From contig CAWCVC010000005.1 of NCBI GenBank assembly GCA_963798805.1, positions 186,001 through 250,000 of the forward strand: 64,000 bases of DNA, in the 5' to 3' direction. The notes below the pieces were generated by a model that ran no database searches, was not told the origin of the DNA, and worked only from the letters and a program-made list of their open reading frames with translations. A program made the position numbers and the translations under genes. Shown in pieces: positions 1 to 9,021 of this stretch (its first letter is position 1; every line of letters begins with the position of its first letter). Source of the DNA: CAVZCK01 sp963798805. GTDB lineage: Bacteria > Pseudomonadota > Alphaproteobacteria > Rhizobiales > Rhodomicrobiaceae.

Positions 1-358
1 CCTCTCTCAGGACCAGCGGCACGAGCGCGTTTCCCTCGACCGGGCGGCTGATCCGTCCGGACACGGCAAGGCCGGCGACCGGCTCGCCCTTTGCGTTCGT
101 CATGGCCAGCATGACCTTGCCACTCTTGTCCACCGAGACCCGATGCGACCAGCCGAGCGCCTCTTGCTGGCGCTCCTCGGCGATGCGCTTGTTGTAGTTA
201 AGGCCATCCTGATAGGCGGTCGGATCGTCGACGCCGCTGAAAGTGGACAGGGCGAAGTAGACGAAGACACCATTGACCGCAAACATCACCCCGAAGAAGC
301 CGGCGAGGATCAAGAGAAGGTGGCGTCCGGTGAATTCTTTCCGAGCCGTGGCGCTCAT
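1..358 (-). CDS. fixH: FixH family protein (partial, C-terminus outside window)
   Basis: FixH is a membrane protein needed to assemble the cbb3 oxidase, usually encoded with the copper pump FixI. The visible N-terminal part, about 119 residues starting MSATARKEFTGRH, has one hydrophobic segment at residues 13-36 and then a periplasmic domain with GVDDPTAYQDGLNYN and ERQEALGW. FixH proteins share this layout. The ATG overlaps the stop of fixG by four bases (ATGA), so the two are translationally coupled. The gene runs off the left edge, so its C-terminus and any following fixI and fixS cannot be seen. Family assignment is firm from layout and position. Confidence 0.88.
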   Translation of the reverse strand, partial: MSATARKEFTGRHLLLILAGFFGVMFAVNGVFVYFALSTFSGVDDPTAYQDGLNYNKRIAEERQQEALGWSHRVSVDKSGKVMLAMTNAKGEPVAGLAVSGRISRPVEGNALVPLVLRE

Positions 359-1854
359 TTGCCCGGTCCTCTGAATATGGTTTTGCGTTCCGTTTCGCTG
401 CCGTTCGACAGATCATGCACGACCAGCTCGAACGCAATCTCGCTGGCGCCGATCGCCTGCACCGAATCGCGCGGCAGGGTGATGAAGACCTTCAGGCTCC
501 GCACATCATCCGAGCCAACCGGGATGCGCGGATGCTCATCATTTTCCATACCGAGGATCGAGAGCCGCGCCTTCGGCAAGCCCTCGACGCTCAACCCGTA
601 ATCGTGCGTCTCATAGAGCTTATTGAGAATCCGCACCGTGTAGCTGTTGCGGATGCTGCCGTCGGACAGCGTCACGAAGAGCGGATTGCGGTCGGCCTGC
701 ACGTTCACGTCCAGCACGGTCTTGGCGGAGAGACCGAACAGCATGATGATCGCGACCACCGCCAGCGCCGAGGCGTAAAGAATGGTGCGCGGCCGGATCA
801 GCCGGATCGGCGCGCGGTCGCCATGGCCCTCGGCTTCGAGATTGCGGTAGGTGTCGTAGGCGATGAGTTTGCGCGGCCGGCCGACCTTGTCCATGATCTC
901 GTCGCAGGCATCGATGCATAGCGCACATTGGATGCATTCGAGCTGCGGACCATGGCGGATGTCGATGCCCATCGGGCAGACGGCGACACATTGCTTGCAG
1001 TCGATGCAGTCGCCCCGGCCTTCCCAGCTCTCGCCCTTCTTATGCGGCCCGCGCGGCTCACCGCGAAAGCCACGATAGGTGATCAGCAGGCTGTCGGCGT
1101 CGAACATGGCCCCCTGAATGCGCGGCCACGGGCACATATAGGTGCACACCTGCTCGCGGGCGAGGCCGCCGAGAACATAGGTGGTCCCGGCGAAGATGCC
1201 GAGAAACAGATAGGCGATGAACGGCGCATCGAAGGTGAGAAACTCATGCGCAAGGGTCGGCGCGTCGCGGAAATAGAAGACGAAGGCGCCGCCGGTCGCC
1301 ACGCCGATCAGAAGCCAGCTCAAATGCGTGGCGCCCATCTTCCAGATCTTCTCAGCCGTCCACGGTGACTTGGCGAGCCGCATCCGCGCATTGCGGTCCC
1401 CCTGCCAGAAGCGCTCGACCGCAATCATCAGATCTGTCCACACGGTCTGCGGACAGGTGTAGCCGCACCAGACCCGCCCCGCCACCGCGGTGACCAGGAA
1501 CAGCGCCAGCGCGCTGAGGATCAAGAGGCCGGTGATGAAATAAAGCTCCTGCGCCCAGATCTCGACGCCGAAGAGATAGAGCCGCTGATGCGCGAAATCG
1601 AGGAGGAAGGCCTGATTCGGCAGGTTCGGCCCGCGGTCCCAGCGCAGCCAGGGCAGCAGATAGTAAATGCCCAACGTCACCGCCATCACGCCCCATTTGA
1701 TGCGGCGGAACTTGCCCCGCGCCCGCTTCGGATAGATCGGCTCCCGCCCGGCATAGAGGGGCCGGTTGACCTTGGCGTTGACCGCCTCGACGTCCGACTG
1801 CTGAATGCCAGGCGCCGCCTCGGCGACCGTAAATGTCTGATGCATTGTCGTCAT
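355..1854 (-). CDS. ccoG: Cytochrome c oxidase accessory protein CcoG/FixG
   Basis: CcoG (FixG) is a membrane iron-sulfur protein linked to copper reduction during assembly of the cbb3 oxidase. Counted from the upstream TTG at 1935, the protein has several membrane segments, CGYTCPQTVW near residue 157, CTYMCPWPR near 264, and a double [4Fe-4S] ferredoxin motif at about 310-345 (CIDCKQCVAVCP, then CIQCALCIDACD). The frame is open to the TTG at 1935, but those first 27 residues look non-conserved. I prefer the ATG at 1854 (499 residues), although neither start has a good ribosome site. It lies about 100 bases after ccoP and is coupled to fixH. Confidence 0.93.
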   Translation of the reverse strand: MTTMHQTFTVAEAAPGIQQSDVEAVNAKVNRPLYAGREPIYPKRARGKFRRIKWGVMAVTLGIYYLLPWLRWDRGPNLPNQAFLLDFAHQRLYLFGVEIWAQELYFITGLLILSALALFLVTAVAGRVWCGYTCPQTVWTDLMIAVERFWQGDRNARMRLAKSPWTAEKIWKMGATHLSWLLIGVATGGAFVFYFRDAPTLAHEFLTFDAPFIAYLFLGIFAGTTYVLGGLAREQVCTYMCPWPRIQGAMFDADSLLITYRGFRGEPRGPHKKGESWEGRGDCIDCKQCVAVCPMGIDIRHGPQLECIQCALCIDACDEIMDKVGRPRKLIAYDTYRNLEAEGHGDRAPIRLIRPRTILYASALAVVAIIMLFGLSAKTVLDVNVQADRNPLFVTLSDGSIRNSYTVRILNKLYETHDYGLSVEGLPKARLSILGMENDEHPRIPVGSDDVRSLKVFITLPRDSVQAIGASEIAFELVVHDLSNGSETERKTIFRGPGK

Positions 1855-1951
1855 GGACAATTGCGCCATCATAGCCTGCGCATAATGCGTACCGCATTCA
1901 CAGGCCATGACGGCGTCCCTTCGCAAAGAGACCAAACAGTGACGACAGGCT

Positions 1952-2821
1952 TTACTGCCCGCCGCCCAGCGAGTGGACGTAAACCGTCAGCTTTTTGATC
2001 GTATTCTCGTCGAGTCGTCCAGCCCAGGTCGGCATGACGCCGCCGCGGCCGGTTTCGATGCTCTTGACGATATCGGCTTTCGACGAGCCGTACAGCCAGA
2101 TCGCATCCGTCAGATTGGGAGCGCCGAGTTCCTGATTGCCCTTGCCGTTATCGCCATGGCAGGCAACGCAATTCTCGGCGAACACCGCCTTGCCCCGCTC
2201 TGCCGCCGCAGCATCGTGCTTCAGCCCGGAGAGCGACCTGACGTAGTCGGCAGCATCCGAGATCTGCTCCGGCTTGAGAAGCTGGTCGAGACCGAAGCGC
2301 GGCATGGCGCTCACCCGCGTCTGATCGGAGGTGCCGCGGATGCCATACTGAATCGTCTGATGGATAGCGTCGAGCGAGCCGCCCCACAGCCAGTCGTCAT
2401 CGTTGAGGTTGGGGAAACCCTTGCCGCCCTGGGCGCCGCGTCCATGACAGGGCGCGCAATTGTCGCCGAAAGCGGCACGGCCGCCGGCGATGGCGAACTG
2501 CAACAGATCCGGCGAGGCCACGATCCCGGCAAGCGAGTCCTTCGAGATCGCGTCGTTGAACTTTGCCTGCGCCGCGTGGGCGGCTTCGATGTTCTGCATC
2601 ACCTGACGTCGCTGGCTGTAGCCGAGCACGCCCTTGGTATAGCCAGACACCAGCGGCCAGGCCGGATAGGCGATCCAGTAACCGATCGACCAGATGATGC
2701 AGGCGTAGAAGACGTAGAGCCACCACTTCGGCAGCGGCTTGTTCAGCTCTTTGATGCCGTCCCACTCGTGGCCGGTCGTTTCGATGCCGGTGACGTCGTC
2801 GATTTCGGTATTAGCGGCCAT
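1952..2821 (-). CDS. ccoP: cbb3-type cytochrome c oxidase subunit III (dihaem CcoP/FixP)
   Basis: CcoP is the dihaem cytochrome c subunit that passes electrons from soluble cytochrome c to CcoO in the high-affinity cbb3 oxidase. The 289-residue protein has an N-terminal membrane anchor (about residues 33-60). It carries two haem c sites, CAPCH at 122-126 and CVACH at 218-222. Each is followed by the usual downstream Met region (SAMPRFG and GGVMPTWAG). Its start overlaps the end of ccoQ by 11 bases. Length and order match the family. Confidence 0.96.
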   Translation of the reverse strand: MAANTEIDDVTGIETTGHEWDGIKELNKPLPKWWLYVFYACIIWSIGYWIAYPAWPLVSGYTKGVLGYSQRRQVMQNIEAAHAAQAKFNDAISKDSLAGIVASPDLLQFAIAGGRAAFGDNCAPCHGRGAQGGKGFPNLNDDDWLWGGSLDAIHQTIQYGIRGTSDQTRVSAMPRFGLDQLLKPEQISDAADYVRSLSGLKHDAAAAERGKAVFAENCVACHGDNGKGNQELGAPNLTDAIWLYGSSKADIVKSIETGRGGVMPTWAGRLDENTIKKLTVYVHSLGGGQ

Positions 2822-2996
2822 TTTCGCCTCTCAATGCGCTATCATCCGGATCGTCTTCCAAAGGAATGTTCCGCGCTTCCTCGAAGCTCTTCTTATTGCC
2901 GGGCCAGAAGGTGTAGATCAGCACCGCCGCGAATAGAGCCATGAAGAGCAAGAGCCCGCCCACGCCTGCAAAGCTTCTGATCTCGTCGTAGGTCAT
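2811..2996 (-). CDS. ccoQ: cbb3-type cytochrome c oxidase subunit CcoQ/FixQ
   Basis: CcoQ is the small single-span subunit that stabilises the cbb3 complex. This 61-residue protein has one membrane helix (about residues 10-31) followed by YTFWPGNKKSFEEA, the typical CcoQ signature, and a charged cytoplasmic tail. It lies between ccoO (stop at 3004) and ccoP (11-base overlap), the standard operon position. Confidence 0.93.
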   Translation of the reverse strand: MTYDEIRSFAGVGGLLLFMALFAAVLIYTFWPGNKKSFEEARNIPLEDDPDDSALRGENGR

Positions 2997-3003
2997 CGGC
3001 GGC

Positions 3004-3735
3004 TACCTCAGATTGGGCCCTTCGGCATCGAACTTGGTGAAATCGACTAGCGTGCCGAGCATTTGCAGATAGGCGACGAGCGCATCGAGCTCGGTGATCT
3101 TGTTCGGATCGCCGTCGAAGGTGCGCACCTGCGCCTTCGGATAGCGCTTTTGCAGGTCCGCCGCTCCGTTCGAACTCGGCCACCGCCTGGGCCTCGAGAT
3201 CGGCCTTGGCGTCCTTGATCATGTCATCCGTATACGGAACGCCGACCTCGCGGTTGGTCTCGAGCCGGGCGGCGATGTCGTGATAGTCGAGCGCGCGCTT
3301 GCCGAGGAAGGGGTAGCCCGGCATAACCGATTCCGGCACGACGCTGCGCGGGTCCGTCAGGTGCGCCACATGCCAATCATCGGAATATTTGCCGCCGACG
3401 CGGGCAAGGTCCGGCCCCGTCCGCTTGGATCCCCACTGAAACGGATGGTCGTACATACTCTCGGCGGCGAGGCTGTAATGGCCGTAGCGCTCCACCTCGT
3501 CGCGCAGGTCGCGGATCATCTGGCTGTGGCAGAGATAGCAGCCCTCGCGGACATAGATGTCCCGGCCGGCAAGTTCGAGCGGCGTATAGGGCCGCATGCC
3601 CTGCACCTTCTCGATCGTCGAGCCGATCCAGAACAGCGGCGCGATCTCGAACAATCCGCCGACCGACACCACCAGCAGGATGGCGATCAGCAGCACCAGC
3701 GAGTGCTTCTCGAGGAATGCGTGCGAGAATTTCAT
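3004..3735 (-). pseudogene. ccoO: cbb3-type cytochrome c oxidase subunit II CcoO/FixO, interrupted by one frameshift
   Basis: CcoO is the membrane-anchored monohaem cytochrome c subunit of the cbb3 oxidase. The N-terminal frame is intact: membrane anchor, CYLCH haem site at residues 66-70, and WGSKRTGPDLARVGG. After about residue 190, near 3155-3170, the frame shifts. The normal C-terminus (DLQKRYPKAQVRTF, then ITELDALVAYLQMLGTL) continues in another frame to a stop at 3004, just before ccoQ. Read as written, the protein would carry a wrong tail of about 90 residues running over ccoQ. Everything needed is present apart from one indel, so a sequence error is a live alternative to a real mutation. 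Confidence 0.9.
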
Positions 3736-3746
3736 GTCTCAGCCCC

Positions 3747-5423
3747 CTATTCTGCCGGCACCGGCCGCGCTTCGCCCAGGTCCCGCCGCTCGGCGGGCTC
3801 CCCGATTCCGGCGACCGCGCCGCGCGCCGTCATCCACAAATTGTAGGCCATGATCAAAGAGCCGATGACGAAGAGCACGCCGCCAATGGCACGGATCATG
3901 TAATAGGGGTGCATGGCCTCGACGGTCTCGACGAAGGAATATTGCAGGAAGCCGAGGCTGTCATAGGCACGCCACATCAGACCCTGCGTGATGCCCGATA
4001 CCCACATGGCGGTGATGTAGAGCAGGATGCCGAGGGTCGCGACCCAGAAGTGCCATTCGACCAGCCTCAGCGAATAGACCTCCTTGCGCTTCCACAGCCA
4101 CGGAACCAGGCAATAAACCGCGCCGAAGGAGATCATCGCGACCCACCCCAAGGCGCCGGAATGCACATGGCCGATGGTCCAGTCGGTGTAGTGCGAGAGC
4201 GAGTTGACGGCCTTCACGCTCATGAGCGGACCCTCGAAGGTCGACATGCCGTAGAAGGCGACGGACACCACCAGGAAGCGGATCACCGGGTCGGTGCGCA
4301 GCTTGTCCCAGGCGCCCGAAAGGGTCATCAGGCCGTTGATCATGCCGCCCCATGAGGGCATCCACAGCATGACGGAGAAGGTCATACCGAGCGTCTGCGC
4401 CCAATCGGGCAGCGCGGTGTAATGCAGATGGTGCGGACCGGCCCAGATATAGAGGAAGATCAGCGACCAGAAGTGAACGATCGAGAGCTTGTAGGAGTAG
4501 ACTGGCCGCTCGGCGCGCTTCGGGATGAAGTAGTACATCATGCCGAGGAAGCCGGCTGTCAGGAAGAAGCCGACCGCATTGTGGCCGTACCACCACTGCG
4601 TCATCGCATCCTGGACGCCGGAATAGGCGATGTAGCTCTTGGTACCGAAGAACGAGACGGGGATCGCCGCATTGTTGACGATGTGCAGCATCGCGATGGT
4701 GACGATGAAGGCGAGATAGAACCAGTTCGCCACATAGATGTGCGGCTCTTTCCGGCGCGCGAGAGTGCCGAGGAAGACGAGCAGATAGGTCACCCAGACG
4801 ATGGTCAGCCAGAGATCGGCATACCATTCGGGCTCGGCATATTCCTTGGACTGCGTGACGCCGAGCAGATAGCCTGTCCCGGCGATGACGATGAAGAGAT
4901 TGTAGCCCCAGAACACGAACCAGGGCGCCCAGCGGCCGGCGAGACGCGCCTTCGAGGTGCGCTGCACGACATAGAACGAGCTGGCGATCAGCGCATTGCC
5001 GCCGAAGGCGAAGATCACGGCCGAGGTATGCAGCGGCCGCAGCCGGCCGAAGTTGGTCCAGGGCAGATCCAGATTGAGCGCCGGATAGGCGAGCTCCCAG
5101 GCAAGATAGTCGCCGACCAGAAAGCCGGCGATGCCCCAGAACACCGTCGCTATGACGCCGGCCTTGATGACATTGTCGTTATAGGGCCGGGTGTCAGGCA
5201 CATAATGGCGCCCCGCCAGCGTGCCGGTGCTGAAGCTCTGATTCAGGAGAAAGAGCAACGCCGCAGCGCTCGCCGCCGCAAAGATCAGCGCATGGAAGGC
5301 CATCACGCTGTCGTCCGTCTTCATCGACAGCGTGATACCCAGCAACAGCGCGCCCGCTGAGGCGATGATTGCGAGAATGTCTGACAGGGCGGCGAATTCG
5401 TCTTTCATCGGTGCTTCATTCAT
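3747..5423 (-). CDS. ccoN: cbb3-type cytochrome c oxidase subunit I CcoN/FixN
   Basis: CcoN is the catalytic haem-copper subunit of the cbb3 oxidase and reduces oxygen at low concentration. The protein is mostly membrane helices. It has the CcoN signatures WWYGHNAVGFF, GPHHLHYTALPDW (copper-B histidines) and DWTIGHVHSGALGW (haem ligands). The frame is open to an ATG at 5444. I prefer the ATG at 5423 (558 residues), which has GAGG seven bases upstream. It is first in the operon ccoN-O-Q-P-fixG-H, and an FNR/FixK box lies about 85 bases upstream of this start, so induction under low oxygen is likely. Confidence 0.96.
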   Translation of the reverse strand: MNEAPMKDEFAALSDILAIIASAGALLLGITLSMKTDDSVMAFHALIFAAASAAALLFLLNQSFSTGTLAGRHYVPDTRPYNDNVIKAGVIATVFWGIAGFLVGDYLAWELAYPALNLDLPWTNFGRLRPLHTSAVIFAFGGNALIASSFYVVQRTSKARLAGRWAPWFVFWGYNLFIVIAGTGYLLGVTQSKEYAEPEWYADLWLTIVWVTYLLVFLGTLARRKEPHIYVANWFYLAFIVTIAMLHIVNNAAIPVSFFGTKSYIAYSGVQDAMTQWWYGHNAVGFFLTAGFLGMMYYFIPKRAERPVYSYKLSIVHFWSLIFLYIWAGPHHLHYTALPDWAQTLGMTFSVMLWMPSWGGMINGLMTLSGAWDKLRTDPVIRFLVVSVAFYGMSTFEGPLMSVKAVNSLSHYTDWTIGHVHSGALGWVAMISFGAVYCLVPWLWKRKEVYSLRLVEWHFWVATLGILLYITAMWVSGITQGLMWRAYDSLGFLQYSFVETVEAMHPYYMIRAIGGVLFVIGSLIMAYNLWMTARGAVAGIGEPAERRDLGEARPVPAE

Positions 5424-5508
5424 TGAGCGACCTCGTCTCGGCATAGCTATCCCGCGCGGGAGCTTGGGACCCCTGGATTGGTTATGATCGTGAGGGGTTT
5501 AGCTTGCG

Positions 5509-5522
5509 TTGACCTAGATCAA
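5509..5522 (-). promoter_or_regulatory. FNR/FixK-type anaerobox upstream of ccoN
   Basis: The sequence TTGACCTAGATCAA (on the minus strand TTGAT-CTAG-GTCAA) matches the FNR/FixK consensus TTGAT-N4-ATCAA at nine of ten fixed positions. It lies 64-86 bases upstream of the two candidate ccoN starts, a normal distance for an activator site of this class. No regulator gene is in the window, so whether FixK or an FNR homologue binds is inferred. Confidence 0.8.
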
Positions 5523-5748
5523 CCGAATTGAGCTAAGAGGTCGCGCCGATACGTAGCATTACGGGAATCGCTACAATGCTGCGGAAACCGGCTGTGGAAG
5601 AGCGCCGGTCAATCGGCGAAGGCACGCATCAGAGCGCTGTGGAATCCGTCCCGGCACCTAGAACAGCGATTTTAACTAAAACTCGAATATTGCAACTTTT
5701 CATTAATTCCAACGCGCGAAACTCACCAAAAGTTTAGGAGTGCGTTCC

Positions 5749-7926
5749 ATGAGTTATCCCGCGTACCCATTCCTGCCTTTGCGTTCTCTCAAGCGCTTTT
5801 TCCCCCCGGTCAGCCGCATCACGCTTGCCGCCGCTTTGTGCGGCTTCGCCGTCGCCTTCACCCCGGCACGCGCAGGCGAGCCGGATATCAGCGCCAATGA
5901 CAGCGGCCTGTTCAACGTGCCAGGCGAAGGCCCGCCTTACGTGTCCCGCTTTGCTCCGCGCGTCGGCTGGCCGCCCATGCCTGAGCACCGGCCGCATTAT
6001 TTCGCGCACGACTTCCACGACGAGCTGCCCGGCTATGACCATGACGTTCCCCGGCCGCCGAGAAGAGAGGTCTTCGACGAGGAGCCTTACAACGACCACG
6101 AGGCTCATGAGGAGCATGCCGAGCACGAGGAGCGCGCGCTGCGCCCCGGCCATGACGCCGGCCCCGATTACGGCCCGCCGGCGCCCGTCTATGCTTCGGA
6201 GAAGAGCGACGGGTTCGGCCGTATGTTTCCGGCGGCCGATTATCCCGGTCCGTCTTACCCGGCGCTGAAAGCGCTCGGCCGCTCCATGCTCGAGGAGAAC
6301 GATCCCGACGATCCTGCTGGCGACAGCGAAATGCCGGCTGGCTACACCTATTTCGGCCAGTTCATCGACCATGACATCACGCTCGACACCACGACCGATC
6401 TTGGCCACGCGATCCATGGCGATTACGAGCTTCAAAACGCGCGCACGCCCGATCTGGACCTCGACAGCGTCTATGGCGGCGGCCCGGCGCGCACCCCCCA
6501 TCTGTACAGCCTGCCCTATCTCCGCGTCGGACAAGCTATCGGCGCCGAGAACAATCTGCTGCGCTTCGATCTTTTCAGAACCAACTCATCCCGTTACGAG
6601 GGGCCGGCAGGCGGGCAGGCCGTCGCGCTTCTCGGCGATCCGCGGAATGACGAGAACATCATCCTGTCCCAGCTTCATGCCGCCTTCGTCGCCTTCCATA
6701 ACCGGACGGTCGATATCCTCGTCGAACGCGAATTCGGCCGGGAGCGCGCCGCCTTCTGTCACCTTGGCCCACATTGCGACACGCATGAGCTTGCCGATTC
6801 GCTCCCCAGCGACATCAAGCTCAAGGTCTTCCAGAAGGCCAAAGACCATGTGATCTACTATTACCACCGGTTGATCCTGGACGATTTTCTGCCCCGCCTG
6901 ATCGGCCCCCGGCATACGGCGAACCTGTTGCGGCATGGGCGCGATTTCTTTTTCCCCGACGGCTTTCGTGACCGGGATGGACGGTTGCGCAATGTCTTCA
7001 TTCCGGTGGAATTCGCCGCCGCGGCTTTCCGCTATGGACACAGCCAGGTCCGTGAGTTCTACACGCTGCGCCACGGCGTCCGTGTCGATCTGCTCACCGA
7101 CGGACGCGACGGCAACCCGACCGCCTTCCAGCCGATCACCCCGCGCTATCTCGTCGACTGGCGCTACTATTTCGACATCATGCCCGAACGGCCCTATGGC
7201 TTCAACCTTGCCCGCCGGATCGATCCCGAGTTGGTCAGGAGCCTGCACCATCTCGATTTCTCCAATGCTGTCGGTATGGGTGAGGTGAATTCGCTCGCCG
7301 CCCGCAATCTGGCGCGCGGAAAGACGCTGCATCTGCCCTGCGGCCAGGAGGTCGCACGCATCGTGCTGCCGGTGCTGCAAGCGCGCGGCCTGCTCGGCAA
7401 GGCCGGCCCGGACTACCACGGGCGCCATGGCGACGAGTTCTGGCGGACCTTTCTCCTGCCGCCGGACGACCGCGTGCGGCACTTCCTTGGCGATGCCGAA
7501 ACGCCGCTCTGGTATTATATCCTCCAGGAAGCGGATACTTTCGGCACGCCCACCCATCTTCACGAGACGCCCGGTTACGAGGGCGACGTTCATACGAGCG
7601 GCGATTTCCCGCGGCACGGCTACGGTCCGCTGCTCCGGGAAGCGTCGGTGAGATATCATTACGGGCCGCACGGTCCGGATGAGCGGCGCATCGATGACGG
7701 TCCGGATGCCGGCCACCGGCTCGGCCCGGTGGGCGCCACCATCGTCGGTGAAGTCCTGACAGGTCTCATCGACTATTACCGGGAGAAGACCAGCAAGGGC
7801 ATCGCCTATCATCCCGAGATCCATGGCAGCACATCGCGCTTCGATATCGACGGCGGCGAAGGGCCTGGCCACAGATATCTGATGCGCAATTTCCTGATCG
7901 ACGCCGGCGTGGTCGAGGCGGATTGA
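5749..7926 (+). CDS. Secreted animal-type haem peroxidase
   Basis: This belongs to the animal haem peroxidase superfamily (PF03098 type), which oxidises halides or organic substrates with hydrogen peroxide. From the ATG at 5749 (725 residues; AGGAG eight bases upstream, better than the GTG at 5740) there is a signal peptide of about 43 residues ending near ARAGE. A segment at about 75-145 is rich in His, Asp, Glu and Pro. The peroxidase domain follows: GQFIDHDITLD with the distal His at about 208, GDPRNDEN, LHAAFVAFHN, and FRYGHSQVR with the proximal His at about 431. The essential haem-site residues are present. It stands alone; the formamidase-like gene 90 bases downstream may be cotranscribed. 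The physiological substrate cannot be told from sequence. Confidence 0.9.
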   Translation: MSYPAYPFLPLRSLKRFFPPVSRITLAAALCGFAVAFTPARAGEPDISANDSGLFNVPGEGPPYVSRFAPRVGWPPMPEHRPHYFAHDFHDELPGYDHDVPRPPRREVFDEEPYNDHEAHEEHAEHEERALRPGHDAGPDYGPPAPVYASEKSDGFGRMFPAADYPGPSYPALKALGRSMLEENDPDDPAGDSEMPAGYTYFGQFIDHDITLDTTTDLGHAIHGDYELQNARTPDLDLDSVYGGGPARTPHLYSLPYLRVGQAIGAENNLLRFDLFRTNSSRYEGPAGGQAVALLGDPRNDENIILSQLHAAFVAFHNRTVDILVEREFGRERAAFCHLGPHCDTHELADSLPSDIKLKVFQKAKDHVIYYYHRLILDDFLPRLIGPRHTANLLRHGRDFFFPDGFRDRDGRLRNVFIPVEFAAAAFRYGHSQVREFYTLRHGVRVDLLTDGRDGNPTAFQPITPRYLVDWRYYFDIMPERPYGFNLARRIDPELVRSLHHLDFSNAVGMGEVNSLAARNLARGKTLHLPCGQEVARIVLPVLQARGLLGKAGPDYHGRHGDEFWRTFLLPPDDRVRHFLGDAETPLWYYILQEADTFGTPTHLHETPGYEGDVHTSGDFPRHGYGPLLREASVRYHYGPHGPDERRIDDGPDAGHRLGPVGATIVGEVLTGLIDYYREKTSKGIAYHPEIHGSTSRFDIDGGEGPGHRYLMRNFLIDAGVVEAD

Positions 7927-8017
7927 CGGCGCGGCGCCGGCATGCTGCTGGCGCTTTCGCCTGATATCGATATGCTGGATCGGAAGCAGGACCCGAATTT
8001 GAAAGCCAGGGGGCGCT

Positions 8018-8944
8018 ATGGCTTACACGATCCACTCGGCCCACCGCCATCTGGTCTGGGACAATTCCATCGCCCCGGCGAAGAGGATCGCGCCCGGTGA
8101 GACCGTCACCTTCGAGATCATGGACGCCTCGGACGGCCAGATCGCACCGAGCAGCACCGCCGCCGACCTGCTGAAGCGCGACCCGGCGCGCACCAACCCG
8201 GTCACAGGTCCGGTTTTCGTCGAAGGCGCTGGGCCGGGCGACGTGCTGGTGGTGAAGTTCGAGGGCTACAGACCGTCGGGCTGGGGCTGGACGGCGAACA
8301 TTCCCGGTTTCGGTCTGCTTGCGGATGAATTCCCCGCCCCTGCTCTGCACATCTGGAACTATGATCCGGCCGGCAAGACGCCGATGCTGTTCGGCGGCCG
8401 GGCGAAAATTCCGCTCGCTCCTTTTGCCGGGACGATCGGCGTCGCTTTGGCCGAGCCTGGACAGCACGGGATCATTCCGCCACGGCGGGTCGGCGGCAAT
8501 ATGGACGTCCGCGATCTCGTTGCCGGCAGCACGCTCTATCTGCCGGTCGAGGTCGAGGGCGCGCTATTTTCGGTCGGGGATACGCACGCCGCCCAGGGCG
8601 ACGGCGAGGTCTGCGGAACGGCGGTCGAGAGTCCGATGGAGGCGACGCTGACTTTCGAGGTGATCAAAGGGCGGGAGGTCGCGTTTCCTCGCCTCAGCCG
8701 ACCGAATGCGCAGACGGCGGATGGCGGGTTGGTCGACATTACGCTCGGCATCGGTCCCGATCTTCATGAGGCGAGCCGCGAGGCCGTACGCCAGATGATC
8801 GACGAGCTTACCCGGCGCGAAGGACTGTCGCCGATCGACGCCTATATGCTGTGCAGCGTCGCCGGCGATCTGCGCATCAGCCAGATTGTCGATCTACCGA
8901 ATTGGACGGTGAGCTTTCACATGCCGCGCCGGATCTTCGAATAA
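8018..8944 (+). CDS. Acetamidase/formamidase family protein
   Basis: The 308-residue protein matches the FmdA/AmdA family, which hydrolyses formamide or acetamide to ammonia and the acid. Visible family features are WDNSIAPAKRIAPGETV near the start, TGPVFVEGAGPGDVL, the GGNMDVRDL segment, YLPVEVEGALFSVGDTHAAQGDGE, and the C-terminal DAYMLCSVAGDLRISQ. A GGGGGC stretch precedes the ATG. No urea or amide transporter is adjacent, so the true substrate is uncertain. It is convergent with sspB. Confidence 0.9.
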   Translation: MAYTIHSAHRHLVWDNSIAPAKRIAPGETVTFEIMDASDGQIAPSSTAADLLKRDPARTNPVTGPVFVEGAGPGDVLVVKFEGYRPSGWGWTANIPGFGLLADEFPAPALHIWNYDPAGKTPMLFGGRAKIPLAPFAGTIGVALAEPGQHGIIPPRRVGGNMDVRDLVAGSTLYLPVEVEGALFSVGDTHAAQGDGEVCGTAVESPMEATLTFEVIKGREVAFPRLSRPNAQTADGGLVDITLGIGPDLHEASREAVRQMIDELTRREGLSPIDAYMLCSVAGDLRISQIVDLPNWTVSFHMPRRIFE

Positions 8945-9021
8945 CGGCCTTCGCGGCGGCCTGATGACGCCCCCTCGCAGAAGCCTTCAGCGGACTCAGA
9001 CCGGCGCAGCGAGCACAAGCG

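Noticed and set aside
6586..7872. A 428-codon minus-strand open frame.
   Set aside because: It is antisense to the haem peroxidase, shows no recognisable protein and follows from the high-GC codon pattern of that gene.
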